From assembly GCA_937901915.1 (NCBI GenBank), contig CALGUD010000042.1:1-22593 (forward strand): a stretch of DNA of 22,593 bases. Direction: 5' to 3'. Each line of letters starts with the position of its first letter. Position 1 is the first letter of the stretch. The notes beneath the pieces are model-generated. The model searched no databases. It had not been told where the DNA came from and saw nothing but the letters and a program-made list of their open reading frames with translations. This stretch comes from an uncultured Flavobacteriaceae bacterium (GTDB taxonomy: Bacteria; Bacteroidota; Bacteroidia; Flavobacteriales; Flavobacteriaceae). Positions 7,669 through 15,424 of the stretch are shown one piece after another. Made by a program: the position numbers and the translations under genes.

Positions 7669-8412
7669 TTACTTGAAAAAGATTAGTATTGCGCCAATTG
7701 CTGTTAATACCAAGATAAGTCTTCTAAAGCTTGCGCCACCTATTCTTGCTACCAACCTTACTCCTAATAATAATCCGGTAAGAAGTGCAGGTATGAGAAA
7801 TACATTTACTTTAAGGGTTTCAAAATTGATAGTTTCCCAATAGTACACATGAAAAGGTACTTTAAAGAGATTTACAATAAAGAACAACCATGCAGCAGTT
7901 CCAATAAAATGATTTTTGGGCATTTGCATTGCTAAAAAGTAAATATTGGCAAAGGCACCCGCCAAATTTCCTATCATGGTGGCAATACCGGCTGATAATC
8001 CCATGGAAACTGCAAAGAAACGGTTTGTAGGTATTTTTTGTATGTTTTTATAATCCCACCAAAACATAATGACAACGGAGATAAATATAACAGTCGCCAT
8101 TCCCTTTTTAAATATAACCTCAGGGAGGTCCTTACCTGCAAATACGCCTATAAGAACGCCAATAACCATCCATGGAAGTAATTTAAATAGGTATTTCCAC
8201 TGTACATGCCTACGATAATAGATGATGGCAAACACGTCGCCTATAACCAATAAAGGCATTAAGATTCCTGTTGATGCCTTACTTCCAAAAACAAGGGCTA
8301 AAATGGTAACAATTATAATACCGATACCTTTTAGCCCTGATTTTGATATTCCCAGTAGTAATGATGCAGTAATGGCAAGTGACCAATCTAAAATACTTAG
8401 TGACTCAACCAT
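7669..8412 (-). CDS. TauE/SafE family sulfite exporter-like permease
   Basis: The 247-residue protein is almost entirely hydrophobic, with seven or eight predicted membrane segments and the family's two-repeat layout. Each half has a Gly-rich loop, seen as LLGISKSGLKGIGIIIV (about 18-34) and GLSAGIATMIGNLAG (about 138-152). This family (PF01925) exports sulfite, sulfoacetate and other organic anions across the inner membrane; the substrate cannot be read from sequence. It lies 60 bases downstream of leuB with no hairpin terminator between, so read-through from the leucine block is possible, though a functional link is not obvious. Confidence 0.88.
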   Translation of the reverse strand: MVESLSILDWSLAITASLLLGISKSGLKGIGIIIVTILALVFGSKASTGILMPLLVIGDVFAIIYYRRHVQWKYLFKLLPWMVIGVLIGVFAGKDLPEVIFKKGMATVIFISVVIMFWWDYKNIQKIPTNRFFAVSMGLSAGIATMIGNLAGAFANIYFLAMQMPKNHFIGTAAWLFFIVNLFKVPFHVYYWETINFETLKVNVFLIPALLTGLLLGVRLVARIGGASFRRLILVLTAIGAILIFFK

Positions 8413-8472
8413 GAATACTCTATGCTTTAATTTGTAATCTCATTTGTAAACCAAACGGGATTGTGTTGCTAT

Positions 8473-9531
8473 TTATACATTTGCAGCTAACCAGTCCCCT
8501 ACCACACTGGTTTTGTATGCTTTTTCTTTACCTGCAATATCTTCAGTAACAATACCTTCGTCCAGGGATTTATTCACAACATCCCTTATAGCTTGTGCTT
8601 CTTCTGTTAATCCGAACGCTTCTTCAAACATCATGGCAGCAGATAAAACGGTTGCAAGCGGATTTGCTATATCTTTACCTGCTGCTTGTGGGTATGAGCC
8701 ATGTATAGGTTCGAACAAAGAAGTATGAATTCCTAATGAAGCAGATGGCATGAGTCCCATGGAACCCGAAATCACAGATGCTTCATCAGTTAAAATATCT
8801 CCAAAGAGATTTTCAGTAATTAAAACATCGTATGAATTGGGCCATTGCACAAGGCGCATTGCTACAGCATCAACAAATTCGTAACTCACTTCAACTTCCG
8901 GGTATTCTTTTTCAAGCCCCTGTACAGTTTCTCTCCACAAACGAGAAGTTTCAAGTACATTGGCTTTATCAACACAACAAAGTTTTTTTCTTCGGCCCAT
9001 CGCCATTTCAAATCCTTTTCTTGCCAACCTGGTCACTTCTTCTTTCGTATATACACAATTATCAAAAGCGGTGTTACCACCATCTCTTCTCCCCTTTTCT
9101 CCAAAGTAAATTCCGCCGGTTAGTTCCCTCAAAAACACTAAATCAGTGCCTTCTATACGTTCTCTTTTTAACGGGGAATTATCTATAAGCGATGGGAAAG
9201 TAAATGTTGGCCTCACATTGGCAAACAGGCCAAGTTTTTGACGCATTTTTAGCAATCCTTGCTCCGGGCGGACTTTAGCACTGGGGTCGTTATCAAATCT
9301 TGGGTGCCCTATAGCGCCAAATAATACAGCATCGGCGTTCATACAAATTTCATGTGTTTCGTCGGGGTAAGGCTCACCTACAGCATCAATAGCTGCGGCT
9401 CCTGTTAATGCTGGTGTCCAGTTAATTTCATGGTTAAATTTCTTGGCTATGGCATTACTTACTTTTACTGCCTGGTCTATTACTTCAGGGCCTATCCCAT
9501 CCCCTGCTAAAAGGGCTATGTTTAATTTCAT
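8473..9531 (-). CDS. leuB: 3-isopropylmalate dehydrogenase LeuB
   Basis: LeuB oxidises and decarboxylates 3-isopropylmalate with NAD+ to 2-oxoisocaproate, the last specific step before leucine transamination. The 352-residue protein has the family's usual length. It contains the nucleotide-binding start (LLAGDGIGPEV), the substrate loop RELTGGIYFGEKGR (135-148) with Arg135 and Tyr142, the DKANVL motif with Lys189, and the metal-binding Asp residues D221, D245 and D249 in EFVDAVAMRLV and NLFGDILTDE. It is separated from the other leu genes by a small unknown gene. LeuB also accepts erythro-3-methylmalate in organisms that make isoleucine from citramalate, which matters here because the neighbouring synthase looks like citramalate synthase. 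Confidence 0.97.
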   Translation of the reverse strand: MKLNIALLAGDGIGPEVIDQAVKVSNAIAKKFNHEINWTPALTGAAAIDAVGEPYPDETHEICMNADAVLFGAIGHPRFDNDPSAKVRPEQGLLKMRQKLGLFANVRPTFTFPSLIDNSPLKRERIEGTDLVFLRELTGGIYFGEKGRRDGGNTAFDNCVYTKEEVTRLARKGFEMAMGRRKKLCCVDKANVLETSRLWRETVQGLEKEYPEVEVSYEFVDAVAMRLVQWPNSYDVLITENLFGDILTDEASVISGSMGLMPSASLGIHTSLFEPIHGSYPQAAGKDIANPLATVLSAAMMFEEAFGLTEEAQAIRDVVNKSLDEGIVTEDIAGKEKAYKTSVVGDWLAANV

Positions 9532-9603
9532 ATAAATTTTAGATTTTAGATTACCTTTAATCCGGTAATTATTATTTATCTGGTTTATTGTATTATTTCT
9601 CTT

Positions 9604-10119
9604 TTATAATTTTTTAAAAAAAATGTCAACATAATCAGTAACACCGTCACAGGGATTATCCATTTCCCTCATTCTCCAATATTTCCTGGTTCCGCTTGCT
9701 TTAAAACGAAAAGTCCCTTCCCTAACACATTTTTCTCCTCCATTAATGTAATTGACTTTTGTAATAATAGTACCTTTAAAAACAAACTCTTTTTCATCTA
9801 TAATTTCTTCGACTATCCCGTCAATTTTCAAGAAATCGGTTTCATTCTCTTTGGAAAGCTGTTCACCGATACATCTTATGAGGTCCATTTCCTTATAAAA
9901 ATCAATAGTTCCGGGATGATCCCACCCAATCCACTGCAATGTTAAAGGATGTGAACCTAAAAGGACATTTTCAGGTTGATTGTATTTAATGTTGACTTTT
10001 AAAACATCAAAACCCGCTGCAAAAAATTCATTATTTTCTTGTTTAGAATCAAAGAGAGACACCGTAAGACTGGTAATTATCATCATGATAATGATCCCGG
10101 TTCGTTTTATATGATTCAT
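9604..10119 (-). CDS. Small exported protein of unknown function inside the leu block
   Basis: This 171-residue protein starts with a hydrophobic segment (RTGIIIMMIITSLTVSLF), a signal peptide or membrane anchor without a lipobox Cys. The mature part is mixed alpha/beta with three Cys residues (LIRCIGE, GEKCVREG, DNPCDG), the last two possibly forming a disulfide in the periplasm. A pattern such as EEIIDEKEFVFKGTIITKVN looks like antiparallel beta strands. I do not recognise a family. It lies between the LeuA-family gene (63-base gap) and leuB (72-base gap) on the same strand, so it is probably co-transcribed, yet leucine biosynthesis is cytoplasmic and this product appears exported. The frame is intact and its codon use looks like its neighbours'. 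Confidence 0.72.
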   Translation of the reverse strand: MNHIKRTGIIIMMIITSLTVSLFDSKQENNEFFAAGFDVLKVNIKYNQPENVLLGSHPLTLQWIGWDHPGTIDFYKEMDLIRCIGEQLSKENETDFLKIDGIVEEIIDEKEFVFKGTIITKVNYINGGEKCVREGTFRFKASGTRKYWRMREMDNPCDGVTDYVDIFFKKL

Positions 10120-10182
10120 GTTTAAATTTTTAATATTTTGCCTTTCAATGTATAATTCTGAATTCTACATTCAGGTTTCGAA

Positions 10183-11715
10183 TTAGATAATATTCAGCAT
10201 CTTTTCAGTCGCTTTAATTGCTGATACGGTCTGGTCGGAATCCAACCCCCTAGTTTTAAACTCTTTTGTACTGTTTTTCCAGGTAATAACAGTTTCACAC
10301 AAGGCATCAGAATTACTACCAGGAGGAATCCTTACTGCATAATCTATAAGTTTGGGTAAACTCATATTCTTATGACCATATATTTTTTTCAATGCATTCA
10401 TAAATGCATCAAATTGCCCGTCACCCTGTGCATGCTCTTCAATGGTTTCTCCATCTATATTGATAGCAACCGTAGTTGAAGGTTTTAATCCTTTAGAATG
10501 AGTTAACACATAGGATTCTATTGATACCTTTTCTTGTATTAAAGTACTATCCAATACATCAGAAATTATATATGGAAGATCTTCCTTGGTTACTACTTCT
10601 TTTTTATCTCCTAGTTCAATAATTCGCTGGGTAACTTTCCTTACCTCTTCATCGTTAAGCTTCAAGCCCAGTTCCTGCAGATTCTTCTGAATATTTGCCT
10701 TTCCGGAAGATTTACCGAGTGCATATTTGCGTTTCCTTCCAAATCTTTCTGGTAATAAATCATTAAAGTAAAGGTTCTTTTTATTGTCTCCATCTGCATG
10801 TATTCCAGCAGTTTGTGTAAAAACATTATCCCCTATAATAGGTTTGTTTGCAGGAATCCTGAATCCGGAGAAAGTTTCTACCAGTTTACTTACAGAGTAT
10901 AAGGCTTTTTCATTTACTGACGTTTTCCATTCCGGCATAAAATCATTTATTGCTGCCACTACACTTGCTAAAGGGGCATTCCCAGCCCGTTCACCCATTC
11001 CATTGATAGTAATATGCAAACCGTTAACACCTGCCCTTAACGCCTCCAGGGTATTAGCCACTCCCAAATCATAATCGTTATGAGCATGAAAATCAATATG
11101 CATTTTAGGGTGTATGTTTTTTATCTCAGATAAAAATTCAAATACTTCAGATGGTTTTAAAATACCTAAAGTGTCCGGTAATAACACCTTACTTATTGGC
11201 TGGGTTGACAAGAAATCCAAAAAACGAAAAACATACTCACGTGAAGCTCTCATTCCATTGCTCCAGTCTTCCAGGTATACATTTGTTTCAATGTCATTTT
11301 CCTGTGCCAGTTTAATGGTATCTGCTATTTCTGAAAAATGTTGCTCTTCCGTCTTTTTTAGCTGATATGTAAGGTGATTCAGGGACCCTTTTGTTAGAAG
11401 ATTCTGGACCTTGGCCCCTGCTTCTTTCATCCAGTCAATAGAGATTCCTTTATCAACAAAACATAATACCTCAATTTTGTGGATATGTCCATTTTCTTTT
11501 GCCCAATTAGTAATATTCTTTACTGCTTCAAGTTCACCCTCAGAAACGCGTGCTGATGCAATTTCAATACGGTCAACCTTGAGTTCTTCCAGTAATAATT
11601 TTGCAATAGTTAGTTTTTCTGAAGCAGAAAATGACACTCCGGAGGTTTGTTCTCCATCCCGGAGCGTGGTGTCCATAATTTCTATTTTTCTTTTTTGCAT
11701 GTGTAAGTTTAACAC
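10183..11715 (-). CDS. cimA: LeuA-family synthase, probably (R)-citramalate synthase
   Basis: A DRE-TIM acyltransferase that condenses acetyl-CoA with a 2-oxo acid. The 510-residue protein has a catalytic barrel with TTLRDGEQTSGVSFS (17-30), metal-ligand Asp19 and His residues in HIDFHAHNDYD, and a C-terminal LeuA allosteric domain (about 380-505). From memory of the Leptospira interrogans CimA sequence, the pyruvate pocket Leu81, Leu104 and Tyr144 correspond here to Leu84 (EVLCF), Leu107 (QNLLTKGS) and Tyr147 (NVYLEDWSNG), and the GEQT motif and overall similarity also fit CimA better than classical LeuA (GEQSPG). I therefore infer citramalate synthesis from pyruvate, the threonine-independent route to isoleucine. 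Database annotation would often say 2-isopropylmalate synthase. The Met at residue 6 (11700) is an equally possible start. It sits between leuD and the unknown gene. Confidence 0.85.
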   Translation of the reverse strand: MLNLHMQKRKIEIMDTTLRDGEQTSGVSFSASEKLTIAKLLLEELKVDRIEIASARVSEGELEAVKNITNWAKENGHIHKIEVLCFVDKGISIDWMKEAGAKVQNLLTKGSLNHLTYQLKKTEEQHFSEIADTIKLAQENDIETNVYLEDWSNGMRASREYVFRFLDFLSTQPISKVLLPDTLGILKPSEVFEFLSEIKNIHPKMHIDFHAHNDYDLGVANTLEALRAGVNGLHITINGMGERAGNAPLASVVAAINDFMPEWKTSVNEKALYSVSKLVETFSGFRIPANKPIIGDNVFTQTAGIHADGDNKKNLYFNDLLPERFGRKRKYALGKSSGKANIQKNLQELGLKLNDEEVRKVTQRIIELGDKKEVVTKEDLPYIISDVLDSTLIQEKVSIESYVLTHSKGLKPSTTVAINIDGETIEEHAQGDGQFDAFMNALKKIYGHKNMSLPKLIDYAVRIPPGSNSDALCETVITWKNSTKEFKTRGLDSDQTVSAIKATEKMLNII

Positions 11716-11785
11716 CTTGTCAATATGATAAAAGCGCCCAACACATGTTGAAACGCCCTTTGTAACTACTTCCCAAATAATTCAA

Positions 11786-12382
11786 CTATAACGGAAGCTG
11801 TTTTGCAAATTCCTCGATATCCTTTTTCATATTCTGAAGATAATCTATATCATCAAAACCATTCAGCATATTTTGTTTTTTATAATTATTGATATCAAAA
11901 CTTTCTTTTTCGCCAGTTGCTTTCAATGTGATCGTTTGCTCAGGAAGATTTACTTCTATCTCTGTTTTAGGATCATCATAAATTGCATTGAATATTTTAT
12001 CTAAAAACCCGGCGCTTACCTGTACCGGAAGTACACCTACATTAAGGCAGTTGTTTCTAAAAATATCAGCGAAGAAACTGGACACAACACATCTGAATCC
12101 ATAGTCATAAACTGCCCATGCAGCATGTTCCCTGGAAGATCCGGATCCAAAATTCTTCCCTCCTACCAATATTTTTCCGCTATAAACAGGATTATTGAGC
12201 ACAAAATCCTCTTTAGGGGTATTGTCGGGATTGTACCTCCAATCGCGAAAAAGATTATCTCCAAATCCTTTACGTTCAGTCGCTTTTAAAAAACGGGCAG
12301 GAATTATCTGGTCTGTATCTACATTTTCAATTGGTAATGGTACTGCTGTACTTGTAAGTATATTGAATTTATCGTAAGCCAT
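11786..12382 (-). CDS. leuD: 3-isopropylmalate dehydratase small subunit LeuD
   Basis: LeuD is the swivel-domain subunit of isopropylmalate isomerase and with LeuC moves the hydroxyl group of 2-isopropylmalate (or of citramalate) through a dehydrated intermediate. The 198-residue protein is of standard length, with the start VPLPIENVDTDQIIPARFLK and the substrate loop GGKNFGSGSSREHAAWA (74-90), followed by SSFFADIFRNNCLNVG. It lies 51 bases after leuC and 70 bases before the LeuA-family gene, all on the same strand, so it belongs to one transcript. Confidence 0.97.
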   Translation of the reverse strand: MAYDKFNILTSTAVPLPIENVDTDQIIPARFLKATERKGFGDNLFRDWRYNPDNTPKEDFVLNNPVYSGKILVGGKNFGSGSSREHAAWAVYDYGFRCVVSSFFADIFRNNCLNVGVLPVQVSAGFLDKIFNAIYDDPKTEIEVNLPEQTITLKATGEKESFDINNYKKQNMLNGFDDIDYLQNMKKDIEEFAKQLPL

Positions 12383-12433
12383 TCTTTGATTAAAAATTAT
12401 TAATGAATACTTAAAATTGACATTATTTATAAA

Positions 12434-13828
12434 CTAAATCATTGTTCTTGGATCTGTTATCACCCCTGTAACTGCAGCTGCTGCAGCTACAAGCGGACTT
12501 GCAAGCATTGTCCTTGCTCCGGGTCCTTGTCTACCTTCAAAATTCCTGTTTGATGTACTTACTGCATATTTTCCTGCAGGAACTTTATCATCATTCATGG
12601 CCAGACATGCAGAACAACCCGGCTGACGGAGTGAAAAACCTGCTTCGGTAATAACATCCAGTATACCTTCTTCTTTAATTTGATCCTCTACTATGTGTGA
12701 GCCCGGCACTAGCCATACCACAACATCTTCTGCCTTCTTTTTTCCTTTAACTACAGAGGCAAATGCTCTGAAGTCTTCAATCCTGCCATTTGTACAACTA
12801 CCTACAAAAACATAATCCACCTTTTTTCCTAACATCGGTTCACCTTCGGCATAACCCATATATTTAAGTGATTTTTCATAAGTGGTTTTCCCGCCTTCAA
12901 TCTCATCGGCTTTGGGAATATTTTGAGTAATACCTATACCCATACCCGGATTGGTGCCAAAAGTGATCATAGGCTCAATGTCTGCACCATTAAAGTTGAA
13001 TTCTTTATCAAATTCAGCTCCATCGTCTGTTTTTAACGTTTTCCAGTATTCCAATGCACGTTCCCAATCTTCTCCTTTTGGAGCAAAATGTCTTCCTTCT
13101 ATATAATTAAATGTAGTTTCATCCGGGGCAATCATTCCTCCCCTGGCACCCATTTCAATTGTCAGGTTACAAACCGTCATACGGCCTTCCATGCTCATAT
13201 TTCTAAAAACGTCTCCTGCATACTCAACAAAATAGCCTGTTGCTCCGGATGTTGTCAGCTTTGATATAATATAAAGAGCAACATCTTTAGCAGTTACACC
13301 CTTGTTAAGTTCACCATTCACGTTAATGATCATTTTCTTGGGCTTTGGCTGCATTATACATTGCGTAGAAAGAACCATTTCAACCTCCGAAGTACCAATA
13401 CCAAATGCTATAGCGCCAAAAGCACCATGTGTTGATGTATGGGAATCCCCACACACAATAGTCATACCCGGTAACGTAATACCATTCTCCGGACCTACAA
13501 CGTGTACTATACCGTTCTTTTTATGACCTAATCCCCAATGGCTGATCCCATATTCCGAAGTATTGGTCTCCAACGCTTCTAATTGCAGGGCAGATAAAGG
13601 GTCTTCTATAGGTAAATGTTGATTTATGGTAGGAGTATTATGGTCAGCGGTTGCAAAAGTGCGCTCAGGGTATAATACACCAGCTCCCCTGCTCTTTAAT
13701 CCTAAAAAAGCAACGGGACTCGTTACCTCATGTATAAAATGACGGTCAATAAAAAACACATCGGGTCCACCCTCAATTTTGCGGACAACATGTGAATCCC
13801 AAACCTTGTCAAACAATGTTTTGCTCAT
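12434..13828 (-). CDS. leuC: 3-isopropylmalate dehydratase large subunit LeuC
   Basis: LeuC is the aconitase-type [4Fe-4S] catalytic subunit of isopropylmalate isomerase. The 464-residue protein has the family length and the three cluster ligands: Cys345 in FVGSCTNGR, and Cys405 and Cys408 in QPGCSACLA. It also has the CGDSHTSTHGAFGAIAFGIG block (126-145) typical of the family. It is the first gene of the minus-strand leu block. No leucine-rich leader peptide or attenuator hairpin was found in the 235 bases upstream, but a -7 box lies at 13900-13907. Confidence 0.97.
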   Translation of the reverse strand: MSKTLFDKVWDSHVVRKIEGGPDVFFIDRHFIHEVTSPVAFLGLKSRGAGVLYPERTFATADHNTPTINQHLPIEDPLSALQLEALETNTSEYGISHWGLGHKKNGIVHVVGPENGITLPGMTIVCGDSHTSTHGAFGAIAFGIGTSEVEMVLSTQCIMQPKPKKMIINVNGELNKGVTAKDVALYIISKLTTSGATGYFVEYAGDVFRNMSMEGRMTVCNLTIEMGARGGMIAPDETTFNYIEGRHFAPKGEDWERALEYWKTLKTDDGAEFDKEFNFNGADIEPMITFGTNPGMGIGITQNIPKADEIEGGKTTYEKSLKYMGYAEGEPMLGKKVDYVFVGSCTNGRIEDFRAFASVVKGKKKAEDVVVWLVPGSHIVEDQIKEEGILDVITEAGFSLRQPGCSACLAMNDDKVPAGKYAVSTSNRNFEGRQGPGARTMLASPLVAAAAAVTGVITDPRTMI

Positions 13829-13899
13829 TATAACTATATTTATTTTTATTATATTTTAAATATTTTAATGCCTGTCTTAACTTTATCTCAAAAGAAATG

Positions 13900-13907
13900 C
13901 AAATTTA
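13900..13907 (-). promoter_or_regulatory. -7 box for the leuC-first block
   Basis: Read on the minus strand this is TAAATTTG, an exact TAnnTTTG match, 71 bases before the leuC ATG. No clean -33 TTG was seen at the expected distance. The 235-base gap also has to hold the promoter of the divergent MFS gene. Confidence 0.5.
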
Positions 13908-14063
13908 CGAAAATCCGTTCTCCTATTATAATAATGTTAAGTTTAATACAATTCTGTTATTATTTATAACAAAAGAATATAAAATCGGATATTTGGGCAA
14001 TTTAAATGAATAAGAAAAACGATGTTCAAATAACATAGAATATCCTTACTCCCTAATAAAAAC

Positions 14064-15290
14064 GTGGCATTGAAGAACCTTTTTCGTTTTTTTATTACAA
14101 ACTTCAAAGAAGTAAGTTTTGGTTGGCTACTCACATTTTTATCCAGTTTCGGACAAACTTTTTTATTATCAGTTTATGTTCCTGAAATTATAAAAACCTT
14201 TGGCTTTACTGAAGGTACTTTTGGCGCTATTTATGCCGGTTGTACTGTTGCAGCCTCATTTATAATGCTTTCCGTGGGACATCATGTAGACCATACCTCA
14301 GTTAAAAGAGTTGCCGGGTTAACTGTATTGGCATTGGCCTGTTCTAATTTTATCCTGGGTTTTACTAACCATATTTCATTACTTATTATCGCTATTATTG
14401 GATTAAGGCTTAGCGGACAAGGCCTGTTAAGCCATATAAGCCTTACTATTATTTCAAAGTATTATGCCAAAGACAGGGGGAAAGCATTGAGTATAGCGGC
14501 TTTGGGGTACTCTGTAGGGGAAGCATTGTTGCCGGTAATAATTTCTTTAATAGTAGTTTGGCACAACTGGCGTATAGGAGCAATTATTACCGGTGTTGGG
14601 TTATTGTTGTATTTAATTAAATTAAAATTTACAAACCTGGATCATTTTAATGCGCAACTATCTCAACACAATAATCCCTCGGCATTGAAATTAATAAAAG
14701 AGTATAAAAACTTAATTTTTGAAAAAAAATTCCTCATCATTATGCCAGCCAGTTTTACAATGGTTATGATCGTTACAGCCATATTCTTTTATCAATATGT
14801 ATTTGTAGCTGACAAGGGTTGGTCCCCTACCCTTTACGCTACGTTTTTTACCGGCTATGCAGTGGCCAGGTTTGTTTTTTCAATTGTGGGCGGAATCTGG
14901 GTAGATAAATATACCGCTAAAAAACTGTTTAAAATCTTTTTAATTCCCATAACGATAGGGTTACTTATTTTTGCATTATCAGAAGGTATCATTGGTTCCC
15001 TTTTCTTTTTATTATTAGCGGGGATTTCAATTGGTATCTCGGGACCTATTAGAACAGCTGTTCTGGCAGAAGTTTATGGCACCGAAAGTTTAGGTGCCAT
15101 TCGCAGCTTGTTTTCCATGTTTACTGTTATTAGTAGTGCTCTGGGACCTCTTATTGTAGGGTATTTGCTTGACCTTAATATTCCATTTACATACATTATG
15201 CTTTCCTTATTCGTATTAATGGTTATAACAGCATTGAATACATTCAGGATAAAATATGTGAAACCTATGGACATGGCTCATGGCCTTTAA
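14064..15290 (+). CDS. MFS transporter
   Basis: The 408-residue protein has about twelve membrane segments in two six-helix halves. The loop between helices 2 and 3 reads GHHVDHTSVKRVAG, a version of the MFS motif A, with its counterpart GGIWVDKYTAKKLFK in the second half. SKYYAKDRGKALSIAALGYS resembles the motif of anion and monocarboxylate-type MFS carriers, but the substrate is not determinable. The frame upstream has no ATG: it opens after a TAA at 14031-14033, so the start is the GTG at 14064 or the in-frame TTG at 14070. It diverges from leuC and precedes the GH43 gene by 134 bases; a shared role in sugar uptake is possible but unproved. Confidence 0.9.
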   Translation: MALKNLFRFFITNFKEVSFGWLLTFLSSFGQTFLLSVYVPEIIKTFGFTEGTFGAIYAGCTVAASFIMLSVGHHVDHTSVKRVAGLTVLALACSNFILGFTNHISLLIIAIIGLRLSGQGLLSHISLTIISKYYAKDRGKALSIAALGYSVGEALLPVIISLIVVWHNWRIGAIITGVGLLLYLIKLKFTNLDHFNAQLSQHNNPSALKLIKEYKNLIFEKKFLIIMPASFTMVMIVTAIFFYQYVFVADKGWSPTLYATFFTGYAVARFVFSIVGGIWVDKYTAKKLFKIFLIPITIGLLIFALSEGIIGSLFFLLLAGISIGISGPIRTAVLAEVYGTESLGAIRSLFSMFTVISSALGPLIVGYLLDLNIPFTYIMLSLFVLMVITALNTFRIKYVKPMDMAHGL

Positions 15291-15353
15291 ACTTCACTAA
15301 ATATTATGGAAAATAATGGAATAAATGTTTATTTCTTCTGCATAAAAAAATTT

Positions 15354-15369
15354 ACGCAAACGTTTTCAT
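15354..15369. promoter_or_regulatory. LacI-family-like operator before the GH43 gene
   Basis: ACGCAAACGTTTTCAT contains the perfect palindrome AAACGTTT (15358-15365) within the wider pattern (CGCAAACG-like arm, CGTTTTC-like arm) of LacI/GalR operators, which are centred on a CG step. It ends 15 bases before the -7 box at 15384-15391 and so overlays the -33 region, where bound repressor would block polymerase. No LacI-type gene is in the window. Confidence 0.5.
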
Positions 15370-15383
15370 ACAACATAATTACC

Positions 15384-15391
15384 TATATTTG
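15384..15391 (+). promoter_or_regulatory. -7 box of the GH43 gene
   Basis: TATATTTG is an exact TAnnTTTG match, 33 bases before the GH43 ATG at 15425. Confidence 0.6.
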
Positions 15392-15424
15392 AAAAAATTT
15401 AAATAAATTAAAATCCTAAAAAAG

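Noticed and set aside
8832..9188. Long + strand frames opposite leuB (also 445-717 opposite clpB and 10784-11728 opposite the LeuA-family gene)
   Set aside because: They lie antisense to well-supported enzymes, have low-complexity Ser/Leu-rich translations and no start signals; shadows of the real genes.
9550..9569. Small hairpin ATTACC / GGTAAT between leuB and the unknown gene
   Set aside because: Only six pairs, no T run, and not supported by any other signal.
10147..10171. Inverted repeat AATGTA / TACATT before the unknown gene in the leu block
   Set aside because: Six pairs in AT-rich DNA; not enough to call an operator.
13829..14063. Leucine-rich leader peptide or attenuator before leuC
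   Set aside because: The minus-strand leader has no ATG-started frame with clustered Leu codons and no paired terminator/antiterminator hairpins.
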